Below, piece after piece: positions 19,252 through 26,667 of a DNA stretch of 35,984 nucleotides. The notes beneath the pieces were generated by a model. It was not told the origin of the DNA. It saw nothing but the letters and a program-made list of their open reading frames with translations, and did not search any database. This stretch comes from a bacterium (GTDB lineage Bacteria; Electryoneota; AABM5-125-24; Hatepunaeales; Hatepunaeaceae): assembly GCA_013202285.1 (NCBI GenBank), contig JABMRV010000171.1:1-35984 (forward strand), written 5' to 3'. The translations under genes and the position numbers were made by a program. Every line of letters starts with the position of its first letter. Position 1 is the first letter of the stretch.

Positions 19252-19902
19252 TTGAATATCCTCGATCAATTCTTTGAGATGTTTAAACCATCCCCCACCG
19301 GAGGTCATTACTTCATGTGGGTAATTCTCTTGTTCTTTATTGCTGCAGTAGCGATAATGATCGAAAGGTGGGTTTACCTTTGGGTAAGATCCAACATCAG
19401 TGCTGAGCGTTTCATGGCAGAGATAAGGAAGCTGGTCTCAGCCGGTGATTTCAAGAAGGCGATGGCTCTCTGCAAATCTGCTGGGAAGAAGGCGCTTCCG
19501 CAGGTCATATTTAAGGCTCTTGAAGTTGCCGAGCGCAGCGACATGGTTGACTACCGTGCCGTTCAGAACGCGATGGACGAGGCATCGCTTGAGATCATCC
19601 CCCGGCTGAACAAACGTATTAGCTGGCTTTCACAGCTTGCTAATATCGGAACCCTGACGGGACTGTTAGGAACGATCTTTGGGTTAATCCAGTCATTTGC
19701 TGCTGCGGATGCTGCCGGCGGTGGTTCAACTTCACTTGCGGCTGGTATTTCCGTAGCGATGTTCACCACCATGTGGGGACTTACAGTTGCTATTCCCGCA
19801 ACAATCGCTTACCAGTTCACTTCCAATAAGTCGCAGGAGATAATCGACGATATCGACGAGCATTCTGTTAAACTTATTCACTTATTAACCGGAGCGAGAT
19901 AA
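19252..19902 (+). CDS. MotA/TolQ/ExbB family proton channel
   Basis: This is the stator channel subunit of proton-motive-force-driven envelope motors, 216 aa with three transmembrane helices (about 21-43, 126-150 and 165-190). The family motif LTGLLGTIFGLIQSF and the MWGLTVAIPATIAYQF segment are present. Thr141 and Thr173 match the two conserved channel threonines of E. coli ExbB (148 and 181) by local alignment. The start is TTG 19252, with CGGAGG upstream. It is followed without a gap by two ExbD-type genes, so the complex should be complete. The ExbB, TolQ or AglR subfamily cannot be told apart from this sequence alone. Confidence 0.93.
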   Translation: MNILDQFFEMFKPSPTGGHYFMWVILLFFIAAVAIMIERWVYLWVRSNISAERFMAEIRKLVSAGDFKKAMALCKSAGKKALPQVIFKALEVAERSDMVDYRAVQNAMDEASLEIIPRLNKRISWLSQLANIGTLTGLLGTIFGLIQSFAAADAAGGGSTSLAAGISVAMFTTMWGLTVAIPATIAYQFTSNKSQEIIDDIDEHSVKLIHLLTGAR

Positions 19903-20532
19903 GTGCCTGCAGAAAAGCCATCAAGCCGACGGAAACAGGAGGAGACAGGGGGCGATCTGAATCTCACTCCCATCATGAATCTGATGGTGGTGTTGATCCC
20001 GATGCTTATTCAGGTTGCAGCCTTTACCGAGTTGGCTCTTCTTCAGTACATGCCACCTGCAGAAGCTGATGATAGTGGTGATAGTGGTGATCAGGACGAT
20101 GAGGATAAGACTCCGGATGAAGAAGAGATCAGTAATTTAGACCTCATTGTTAACCTGGTTGCCAACAACGTCATCCAGGTCAGCATGTTCAATACGACGG
20201 AACTTGGAGACAAGTTCTACGAGATTCCCGAATCGGCTGGATTTTATAACATGAAAGCCCTGCAGGACAGCCTGTATAGTATAAAGAAGAATATCGTCGG
20301 TGAATCGACTGGAATGGATTCGACCTGGGCGGATGAGATGGATTCCACCAAAGGGTGGATACCGTTCAAGACTTACAAATACAAAGACGGTCGTGATGTG
20401 AAGCTCACGGCAATCGGCATCACACCGTTCCAGACCATCATCAAGACCATGGATGCTTTGCTGTTCATCGAGCAGAGTAACGGGGAAAAGCACGAGTTGT
20501 TTCCCCAGATTGTTCTGACAAAGCTGGGCTGA
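19903..20532 (+). CDS. ExbD/TolR-like protein lacking the channel Asp
   Basis: This 209-aa protein starts at GTG 19903, immediately after the ExbB-type stop, with GGAG upstream. It has one N-terminal transmembrane helix (about 22-48) preceded by LNLTPIMNLMVVLIP. In ExbD/TolR the matching motif has Asp, which carries the proton; here it is Asn26. A very acidic linker follows (DDSGDSGDQDDEDKTPDEEE), then a periplasmic domain with FQTIIKTMDALLFIE, typical of ExbD. The loss of Asp suggests it is a structural or regulatory partner of the second ExbD. The family call is secure from layout and motif; the subfamily is not. Confidence 0.85.
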   Translation: MPAEKPSSRRKQEETGGDLNLTPIMNLMVVLIPMLIQVAAFTELALLQYMPPAEADDSGDSGDQDDEDKTPDEEEISNLDLIVNLVANNVIQVSMFNTTELGDKFYEIPESAGFYNMKALQDSLYSIKKNIVGESTGMDSTWADEMDSTKGWIPFKTYKYKDGRDVKLTAIGITPFQTIIKTMDALLFIEQSNGEKHELFPQIVLTKLG

Positions 20533-20576
20533 TTGTGGAATACGTTTCAATCGCCGATTCATAGGAGGGATTTAGA

Positions 20577-21110
20577 ATGGTAATGGTGCCTTCCAAGGCA
20601 GCAGGCGCTTCCAAGGCGAGCGGCAAGCGAAGGAAACCGAAGTGTGGACTGCAACTGAACGCGATGATGGATATGATGACGGTTATCCTGTTGTTTCTTA
20701 TCAAGTCGTATTCTGCTTCCGGTGCGCTAATTCAAGCTTCCGACTTCATTGATCTTCCGACAGCACAGCGAGATATGGAGCCCAAGAAAGCTCTTGCTCT
20801 TATTGTAGCAAACGGCAATTCCGATCCGAGTGTGGAACAGCAGTTCGGAGTATTTGAGGATATGCCTAAGAATATACGGCAGATCTGCGACAGAACAGAG
20901 ATGAGTACCGATTATGTCGTGTTGCCCGGGTTGTCAGCCTACCTGCAGGAACAGACTGATTTCAGGGAGAAAACCGGCGCCATGTTCACTGGTGAAGTTA
21001 CAATACAATGCGCCGATAATGTTCCATACGACTGGCTGCTGAAGGTGATAAACACCTGCGGACAGCAGGAGTATGCAACGATTGATTTCGTAATTATTAA
21101 AACCAAATAA
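20577..21110 (+). CDS. ExbD/TolR-like protein with intact channel Asp
   Basis: This is the second ExbD-type subunit, 177 aa from ATG 20577 with AGGAGG upstream. After a basic N-terminus (SGKRRKPK) the single membrane helix begins LQLNAMMDMMTVILLFLIKS, with Asp32 at the proton-carrying position. The usual Pro before it (as in LTP) is replaced by Ala. The periplasmic part contains VTIQCADNVPYDWLLKVINT, matching the ExbD pattern. Together with the Asn-bearing paralogue upstream it probably forms a heterodimer inside the ExbB-type pentamer. Myxococcus AglQ/AglS is a known case of two such proteins with one channel. Confidence 0.85.
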   Translation: MVMVPSKAAGASKASGKRRKPKCGLQLNAMMDMMTVILLFLIKSYSASGALIQASDFIDLPTAQRDMEPKKALALIVANGNSDPSVEQQFGVFEDMPKNIRQICDRTEMSTDYVVLPGLSAYLQEQTDFREKTGAMFTGEVTIQCADNVPYDWLLKVINTCGQQEYATIDFVIIKTK

Positions 21111-21124
21111 TCTGGGAGGTCAAC

Positions 21125-22153
21125 ATGGCTCAGGCGATGACTTTCCCGAAAGAGCTTGAGAAAAACTTTTTCCGCGATATGGATCGTTTCTTTGCGGGAG
21201 TTTCTGTCATAACATTTCTCGTCTGTGTTTCCTTTACCGGGTATATGCAGTCTCTTCCGGTAAGACCGCTTACTGCAGAAGATGTGCTGGCATTCAATCA
21301 AGCGATTTACCGGACACAGATCAAGCAAGAGACTGCTCCTGTTGCCCCGGTCAGCGATGCCGGAAGTCAGGCTACAAGTGCTGAAGATACACCTGTTGAA
21401 GAAGCCGAGGAAGAGGCTCCGGCAAGAGAGATAACCCAGGCGGAGAGGGATGCTGCCAGGGCGCAAGCGAGAGCAGTTCGACAGGCTCGGGCACAAGCCA
21501 AGATTGCAGCAATTGCAGCCCGGTTGAAGACCCTGACCGGACCGACTGCTCGAGGTAGAGGAAGCCGGCGCGGAGCTACTGCCCGCAGAGCGGTGAAACT
21601 GACCAGCGGCGGTGGCGGCAGCGGAGATATCAAGGATGCTCTGGCGCTTGTCGGAGACGCCAGCGGCGTCGCCAGAGTGAAACAACTGCGCGGTGGAGGT
21701 GCAATCTCCGAAGACATCGGGGACTTTGACATTTCGGACCTTAGGGGTTTCCTGTCGGATCCAAGTAATCTCGATGCGATGCTCAATGAAGCCAAGATCA
21801 AACTGTCCAAGAAGAGCATCACAGCAAAAGGTGGTTTAGGCACGAAGCGTAAACAGCGAAGTCCTGGTGTTGTCAGCCAGATAATTCAACAGAACAAGAA
21901 CCAGGTGGTTTACTGTTACTGGACATACAAGAGACGCGATTCGAGCCTGAAGGGGCAGGTGATGATTGAGTTCACGGTTGCACCTGATGGCAATGTAATA
22001 GCGGTCAATTTCAGGAAGAGTAAGTGGGGAGGTAATCCGCTGCGAAAGGATGTTGAAAAGTGCATCAAGAATGTTATTATGCAATGGCGGTTTGCACCCA
22101 TCGACAAGAAGGATGGTAATGTGAAATTCACCACCACGTTCATGCTTCAATAG
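21125..22153 (+). CDS. TonB-like / AgmX-type envelope transmitter
   Basis: This 342-aa protein starts at ATG 21125 with GGGAGGT upstream. A short cytoplasmic N-terminus and one membrane helix (about 24-44) come first. An acidic stretch (EEAEEEAP) and an Ala/Arg-rich, probably helical or extended region (about 105-160) follow. Then comes a Gly-rich linker with TSGGGGSG. The last 95 residues form a TonB-C-like domain: QNKNQVVYCYWTYKRR, LKGQVMIEFTVAPDGNVIAV, CIKNVIMQWRFAP. This fits the AgmX/PglI C-terminal domain described in myxobacteria. It would carry force from the ExbB/D motor to outer-envelope partners encoded upstream. It is the last gene before the terminator. Confidence 0.85.
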   Translation: MAQAMTFPKELEKNFFRDMDRFFAGVSVITFLVCVSFTGYMQSLPVRPLTAEDVLAFNQAIYRTQIKQETAPVAPVSDAGSQATSAEDTPVEEAEEEAPAREITQAERDAARAQARAVRQARAQAKIAAIAARLKTLTGPTARGRGSRRGATARRAVKLTSGGGGSGDIKDALALVGDASGVARVKQLRGGGAISEDIGDFDISDLRGFLSDPSNLDAMLNEAKIKLSKKSITAKGGLGTKRKQRSPGVVSQIIQQNKNQVVYCYWTYKRRDSSLKGQVMIEFTVAPDGNVIAVNFRKSKWGGNPLRKDVEKCIKNVIMQWRFAPIDKKDGNVKFTTTFMLQ

Positions 22154-22177
22154 GACTGCTTTGATGCCTTAACACCG

Positions 22178-22194
22178 TCCCGACTTATTCGGGA
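22178..22194. repeat. Intergenic TCCCGA-cttat-TCGGGA hairpin
   Basis: A 6-bp perfect stem with a 5-nt loop lies between the AgmX-like gene and its terminator. The same stem type occurs inside coding sequence at 15841 and 25961. Confidence 0.55.
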
Positions 22195-22204
22195 TCGATC
22201 ATAC

Positions 22205-22230
22205 GGGGCTGTCGTCAGGCAGCCCCTTTT
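22205..22230 (+). terminator. Intrinsic terminator of the envelope operon
   Basis: GGGGCTG (22205-22211) pairs with CAGCCCC (22220-22226) around an 8-nt loop and is followed by TTTT. Flanking ATAC (22201-22204) can also pair with GTAT just after the T-run. It lies 51 nt after the AgmX-like stop and before aspS. Confidence 0.85.
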
Positions 22231-22274
22231 CGTATGGGTTGAAAATCTTCAACCTTACAACATGGAGGAGACTA

Positions 22275-24035
22275 TTGTCATACAGAACACATACATGCGG
22301 TGAGCTTAGCGGTAGAAACGCGGGTGAGAAGGTAAGGCTTGCGGGCTGGGTGGCTCGAATCAGGGATCTCGGTGGATTGATATTCATCGCTTTGCGAGAC
22401 AGGTATGGCAAGACACAGGTAGTATTTGATTACTCTGAAGAGATTGCACAGCGAGCCCGCGATCTGCACCCGGAAGATGTAATACAGATTGAAGGCATTG
22501 TCAGACTCCGTCCTGAAGACATGATAAACAGGAACATGACGACCGGTGAGATCGAAGTCACGGCTGAATCGGTAAATATCCTCAGTAGCGCTGCTTCGCT
22601 ACCGGTTGGTGTTGAAGATGAGGAGGATCCCGGCAGGGAATTAAGATTGCGTTACCGTTATCTCTATCTCAGACGTCCCCGGATGCTTGGAAATCTTAAA
22701 CTTAGACATGAGGCGCTCCAGTCAGTGAGACGCTTTCACGACGAGGAGGGTTTCCTCGAAGTGGAGACACCCTTCTTAATTCGCAGTACTCCCGAAGGCG
22801 CCAGGGATTATATCGTACCGAGCCGGATTCACAGGGGATCGGCATATTCTCTGCCGCAATCTCCACAGCTCTATAAGCAGGCACTGATGATCGGCGGTGT
22901 TGATAAATACTTTCAACTCGCCCGTTGTTTTCGTGATGAGGATTTGAGGAGTGATCGCCAGCCGGAATTCACCCAGATCGATGTTGAGATGTCGTTCGTT
23001 GAAGAGGAAGACGTTCTCAAGCATACCGAAGCCATGATGAAACGACTTGTCAAGGATACTCGCGATTCCGATATCAGCTTACCGTTTCAGCGTATTGACT
23101 ATGCGGAGGCAATCGCTGATTATGGCAGCGATGCACCGGATATGCGGTATGAACTGTTCATAAAGAGATGTGATGAATACTTTAGCGGATCCGGTTTTAA
23201 GGCATTTGAGACGGTTCTTTCGAAAAAAGGGGCTGTTTTCGGAATTTCTGCCGCTTCAAAGGGTGGTTTATCCCGTAAAGAACGAGATAATCTTGAGGTG
23301 ATGGCTCGTGAGGAGGGATTGGCAGGACTGCTGTCTGTACCGGTCAGAGAAGAGGGTCTAACAGGTATCCTCGGCAAGCTGTTTAATCCCGACATGCAGA
23401 CGGAGATATGTGAATACATGAAAGCGGAGAGCGGCGATCTGCTGCTGTTTGCAGCGGGAGATTGCGCTGCGACGCTTGACTCGCTCGGTAGGCTAAGAAG
23501 ACATCTAAGTGAACTTTGGAATCTTGCAGATGACAGTGAACTGAAGTTCTGCTGGGTTGTCAATCCACCTCTTTTTGAACCTGACGAAGATGGTGACGGA
23601 CTGACTGCAGTGCATCATCCATTCACTGCGCCGACGGCGGACGATCTGCATCTGTTGGAGTCAGATCCCGCCAGTGTTTACAGTCAGGCATACGATCTTG
23701 TTCTGAACGGTGTTGAGATTGCGACCGGCAGTGTAAGAATCCACGATCCACAGGTGCAGAAACAAGTATTCCGGGCAATAGGGATCGATGATGTTGAAGC
23801 GGAGAAACGGTTCGGATTTTTGCTCGAAGCGCTGAGTTATGGGGCGCCGCCTCATGCCGGTATAGCGCTTGGATTCGATCGGCTGGTGATGCTGTTGGCG
23901 GGTGAATCGTCCATCAGGGAGGTGATAGCATTCCCCAAAACCAACGTTGCATCGTCACTTATGGATGGCGCGCCGTCGGAGATGGACCCTGATATCCTGA
24001 AGGAACTCGGTTTGAAACCGGTTAAATCATCCTGA
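22275..24035 (+). CDS. aspS: Aspartyl-tRNA synthetase (bacterial type)
   Basis: This enzyme charges tRNA-Asp with aspartate. I set the start at TTG 22275, with GGAGGA 5 nt upstream, giving 586 aa; the longer frame from 22239 has no ribosome binding site. The N-terminal anticodon-binding domain has VRLAGWVARIRDLGGLIFI. Class II motif 2 is FRDEDLRSDRQPEFTQIDVE and motif 3 is GIALGFDRLVMLLAG. A GAD domain (about residues 280-410) shows that it is the bacterial rather than the archaeal form. Leu after the first RD matches discriminating enzymes such as that of E. coli, so Asp-only charging is likely but not proven. It stands alone between two intergenic repeat zones; no promoter is clear. Confidence 0.96.
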   Translation: MSYRTHTCGELSGRNAGEKVRLAGWVARIRDLGGLIFIALRDRYGKTQVVFDYSEEIAQRARDLHPEDVIQIEGIVRLRPEDMINRNMTTGEIEVTAESVNILSSAASLPVGVEDEEDPGRELRLRYRYLYLRRPRMLGNLKLRHEALQSVRRFHDEEGFLEVETPFLIRSTPEGARDYIVPSRIHRGSAYSLPQSPQLYKQALMIGGVDKYFQLARCFRDEDLRSDRQPEFTQIDVEMSFVEEEDVLKHTEAMMKRLVKDTRDSDISLPFQRIDYAEAIADYGSDAPDMRYELFIKRCDEYFSGSGFKAFETVLSKKGAVFGISAASKGGLSRKERDNLEVMAREEGLAGLLSVPVREEGLTGILGKLFNPDMQTEICEYMKAESGDLLLFAAGDCAATLDSLGRLRRHLSELWNLADDSELKFCWVVNPPLFEPDEDGDGLTAVHHPFTAPTADDLHLLESDPASVYSQAYDLVLNGVEIATGSVRIHDPQVQKQVFRAIGIDDVEAEKRFGFLLEALSYGAPPHAGIALGFDRLVMLLAGESSIREVIAFPKTNVASSLMDGAPSEMDPDILKELGLKPVKSS

Positions 24036-24103
24036 GACGGCGAGATAATAGAAGTCGTTCAGGATTTTGTCTTTCCAGTTTGTCCGGGAATGGATTCTAC
24101 CCG

Positions 24104-24242
24104 CCGTGAGACACCCTCGTCTGACGGAAAAACAATAACTTAACTGGCAGACGGGGCGTCTACCAGCGGGAATTTGGTATTTTCAGACACACTGTTGCGC
24201 GGGAATGACACAGAAGGAACTTTATCAATAAGCACTAAATAA
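24104..24242. repeat. Intergenic repeat zone after aspS
   Basis: The 365-bp gap 24036-24400 holds no gene. Three repeat elements are seen. Hairpin 24104-24127 is CCGTGAGAC / GTCTGACGG with one mismatch. Hairpin 24144-24166 is CTGGCAGACG-ggg-CGTCTACCAG with one mismatch. Segment 24197-24242 is copy 2 of the repeat at 39-84, starting GCGCGGGAATGACA. No hairpin is followed by a T-run, so none is a clear aspS terminator. Confidence 0.6.
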
Positions 24243-24325
24243 CTGAATGTTTAACTGATTATTGTCAAAAAAGCAGTTAAACGGCATGTTGTAAGGGAAA
24301 TTATTTCCGATTTTTGTAAAAAAGC

Positions 24326-24354
24326 TTGACAATTTGTTAGGTATTGATTAAGTT
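24326..24354 (+). promoter_or_regulatory. Probable promoter for the lipoprotein-LysM pair
   Basis: A perfect -35 TTGACA is at 24326-24331 in the same AGCTTGAC context as the promoters at 6679 and 35521. At 17 nt spacing the -10 would be TAAGTT (24349-24354), which is weak. Transcription would start about 40 nt before the ATG at 24401. Confidence 0.45.
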
Positions 24355-24400
24355 TGAAATAATAGAAAATGTATTTTGTCCAATTAAAAGGGGAGATTTC

Positions 24401-24718
24401 ATGGTTAAACCGCGGAGGGTGACCACCGTGGTACTTACTCTGGTGTTCACCGCGAGTCTGTTGACTTCCGTTGGCTGCACCAAGTATGCCAGCCAGGAAG
24501 ATCTGCAGCAGTTGGAAGCGGCGAGAAAAGCAGCCATTTCTGCTGAGAAGGAACTGGAGAAGACCAAAGATGAGCGGAAGATGGTCGAGCAGGAGCTTGC
24601 CGAGAAGGAAGCTGAGCTGAAGACTGTCCAGGATGAACTCGCATACGTTCAGGCTCATGTAGATACCACTGCCTGGGAGGAAGCTGGGGAAGAAGCTGAG
24701 GAGGAGACGAATGAATAA
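24401..24718 (+). CDS. Small coiled-coil lipoprotein
   Basis: This 105-aa protein starts at ATG 24401 with GGGGAG upstream; a longer frame from 24344 is unlikely. The signal peptide TVVLTLVFTASLLTSVGC has a lipobox with Cys26. The mature chain is nearly all heptad-patterned Glu/Lys/Ala (for example SAEKELEKTKDERKMVEQEL) and ends in an acidic tail. It recalls Lpp-like or other envelope-spanning coiled-coil lipoproteins, but no named family is certain. Its stop overlaps the start of the LysM gene by 8 nt, and both carry coiled coils, so the two may act together at the cell wall. Confidence 0.8.
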   Translation: MVKPRRVTTVVLTLVFTASLLTSVGCTKYASQEDLQQLEAARKAAISAEKELEKTKDERKMVEQELAEKEAELKTVQDELAYVQAHVDTTAWEEAGEEAEEETNE

Positions 24719-25553
24719 ATCGAGATACCTCAGTTTGGCTGTCCTGTTTGTTCTGACGGTTGTCCTGGTAATTCCCTCTGAGGCAGCGGATAAGATGACG
24801 TTTGAGGACTACCAGATTCAGCTGCAGGAGTATCAGGATCGCGAGGCGAAGGCGAACGAAGCGATTGCCGCTGAGAAGGAAGCTATCGAGGAACTCCGTT
24901 CCCGAATAGCCGATATAGAAGCCGAGATTGAGGCGACATGGGCTGAAATTTATCGCCTGTTGAGAACCACGGAAGATGAACTGTTAGCATTCCTGGAGAA
25001 GATCGCTGAACAGGAGGCTATGGTAGATGAACTGGCGCGACTGGCACCTGAACGGTTACTCGACAGGGCTTCCGAATTAGACGAACGCGATGCGGATGTT
25101 GATCTACTGTTGGCTGACCGTTTAGCCCTGCTGAGTGAACCACGCAATCGGTTGAATCGTCTGAAGACCAGAATATCGGCTCTTCGCGCCTCACTACCCA
25201 AACCGAAACATGACATGTACCATGTTATCCGCGGTGATTATCTTTGGAAGATATCCGGGAAACAAGATATATTTAACGATCCGTGGAAGTGGATGAGGAT
25301 TTACAGCTCTAACCGAGAGGAAATCAAAGACCCGGATTTGATTTATCCGGATCAAGTTTTTCGCATCCCCCGCCAGATCGGACGTGATGAACATCTGGTG
25401 AGCAAGGGAGAGTATTTGCGTAAGATTGCCGGATATGCTGAAGTTTACGGTGACCCGTTCCAGTGGACGAAGATCTACCAAGCGAACAAGAGTTTAATTC
25501 AAGACCCGAATCTGATCTATCCGGAGTTAATTCTTGCTATCCCGCGCCACTGA
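24711..25553 (+). CDS. Secreted coiled-coil protein with two LysM-like domains
   Basis: This is a 280-aa exported protein. Its signal peptide is SLAVLFVLTVVLVIPSEA. Residues 30-160 are a long Glu-rich coiled coil. Two LysM-like modules follow, near 167-220 (HVIRGDYLWKISG to LIYPDQVFRIPR) and 226-280 (HLVSKGEYLRKIAG to LIYPELILAIPRH). LysM binds the glycan backbone of peptidoglycan, so the protein is probably anchored to the wall in the periplasm. The modules are longer than the classic 44 residues, with DPWKW/DPFQW inserts, a form I associate with FCB-type genomes. There is no hydrolase domain. It is coupled to the upstream lipoprotein. Confidence 0.88.
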   Translation: MNKSRYLSLAVLFVLTVVLVIPSEAADKMTFEDYQIQLQEYQDREAKANEAIAAEKEAIEELRSRIADIEAEIEATWAEIYRLLRTTEDELLAFLEKIAEQEAMVDELARLAPERLLDRASELDERDADVDLLLADRLALLSEPRNRLNRLKTRISALRASLPKPKHDMYHVIRGDYLWKISGKQDIFNDPWKWMRIYSSNREEIKDPDLIYPDQVFRIPRQIGRDEHLVSKGEYLRKIAGYAEVYGDPFQWTKIYQANKSLIQDPNLIYPELILAIPRH

Positions 25554-25624
25554 ACGGCTGCGGGTTGGATGAAAGTGATAGATGGGGGGGGGAATCGTCG
25601 GGTTTGATGGTGAAGTCCGATTTA

Positions 25625-25669
25625 TGCCCTTACCGTGCGTTTTTTCGTACAGGTAGGGGCATTCTTTTT
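25625..25669 (+). terminator. Intrinsic terminator between the LysM gene and phoH
   Basis: TGCCCTTACC (25625-25634) pairs with GGTAGGGGCA (25652-25661), and the inner bases GTGCG/CGTAC extend the stem. TTCTTTTT follows at 25662-25669. It sits only 14 nt before the proposed phoH start, so it could also limit read-through into phoH. A run of nine G lies upstream at 25584-25592. Confidence 0.8.
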
Positions 25670-25683
25670 GATGAGGGAATATA

Positions 25684-26667
25684 CTGGAAAACAATAACCG
25701 TCTGGAAATTACCATAGATGATGAGATTTTCCCGCGCCTGCTTGGCGTGAGAGATGAAAACCTGCGTCTGATAGCTGAACATTTCAAGTCAAAGCTGACC
25801 GCTCGTGACGGACAGATATCGGTTCAGGGACCGACTTCGGAAGCAGAGAGTGTTCGTCGTGTTTTTGTTGATCTCGAAGCTCTTTTTCGATCAAAACCGG
25901 AAGTGTCGATAGCAGACATCAGGACAATTCTGAGATTGTCCGGCGCTGTCGATGAGTCCGATCCCGAAGTTTCGGGATTGGAGCAGCATACGAGTATTAG
26001 TGTTATTGAAACGGCGCGTGGTTCGATAAAAACCCGCGGACAGATGCAAGAAAAATATGTCCGGATGATAGAAAAGACGTCCATAGTGTTCTCAATCGGT
26101 CCCGCCGGAACCGGGAAAACCTACCTCGCGGTGGCAATGGCGGTATCTCGTTTTCAACAGAGGATGATTGACAAAATCATTCTCGTCAGACCTGTGGTAG
26201 AAACAGGCGAGACGCTTGGATTTCTGCCCGGTGACATCCTGGAGAAGGTAGATCCCTATTTCCGCCCGCTTTATGACGCCCTCGACGAGATGCTCTCACG
26301 TGATCGCGTCAGACGTTTTATTGATAAAGGATTGATCGAAATCGCACCACTCGCCTACATGCGGGGACGAACATTGAGCAACGCTTTCGTTATTCTGGAT
26401 GAAGCTCAGAATACAACCTCCGGTCAGATGAAGATGTTTCTGACCCGTCTTGGCGTGGGTTCGACGGCAGTACTGACAGGCGATCTGACGCAGGTAGATC
26501 TTGCCGATCCGAAGTCATCCGGACTTCTCGAAGCCTGGGAACTGTTACAGGGAATTAAGGGAATCGGCTTTGTGGAATTCAGCGAGAAGGATGTAGTGCG
26601 CCACAGACTGGTGGCTGATATCATACGTGCTTATCAAGGTGAAAATGGCAACGGAACCGACAACTGA
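25684..26667 (+). CDS. phoH: PhoH-like ATPase
   Basis: This is a P-loop ATPase of the PhoH/PhoL family, usually linked to RNA metabolism and ribosome maturation with YbeY. Walker A is GPAGTGKTYLAVAMA and Walker B is FVILDEAQNT. The N-terminal small domain reads LEITIDDEIFPRLLGVRDEN. The first standard start (GTG 25747) has no ribosome binding site and would cut off this domain. The CTG at 25684 has GAGGGA 5 nt upstream and restores it, giving 327 aa, so I propose a CTG start. A palindrome at 25961 lies in the linker before the ATPase domain. phoH, pgpH-like and ybeY genes side by side are a known conserved cluster. Confidence 0.92.
   Translation: MENNNRLEITIDDEIFPRLLGVRDENLRLIAEHFKSKLTARDGQISVQGPTSEAESVRRVFVDLEALFRSKPEVSIADIRTILRLSGAVDESDPEVSGLEQHTSISVIETARGSIKTRGQMQEKYVRMIEKTSIVFSIGPAGTGKTYLAVAMAVSRFQQRMIDKIILVRPVVETGETLGFLPGDILEKVDPYFRPLYDALDEMLSRDRVRRFIDKGLIEIAPLAYMRGRTLSNAFVILDEAQNTTSGQMKMFLTRLGVGSTAVLTGDLTQVDLADPKSSGLLEAWELLQGIKGIGFVEFSEKDVVRHRLVADIIRAYQGENGNGTDN
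25961..25978. repeat. Hairpin ATCCCGAA-gt-TTCGGGAT inside phoH
   Basis: An 8-bp perfect inverted repeat with a 2-nt centre encodes PEVSG in the linker between the N-terminal domain and the ATPase domain of PhoH. It is of the same type as the hairpins at 15841 and 22178. Confidence 0.6.

Noticed and set aside
20939-21685. Reverse-strand open frame (248 codons) opposite the ExbD/AgmX-like genes
   Set aside because: Ser/Arg/Cys-rich shadow frame with no domain, overlapping two well-supported forward genes.
24104-24166. Terminator for aspS
   Set aside because: Both hairpins have good stems but neither is followed by a T-run on the + strand, so they are listed as repeats.
25584-25592. Run of nine G as a phase-variation tract
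   Set aside because: It lies between genes, after the LysM stop and before the terminator, and no reading frame is joined by adding or removing G. It may only mark a spot where sequencing errors are likely.
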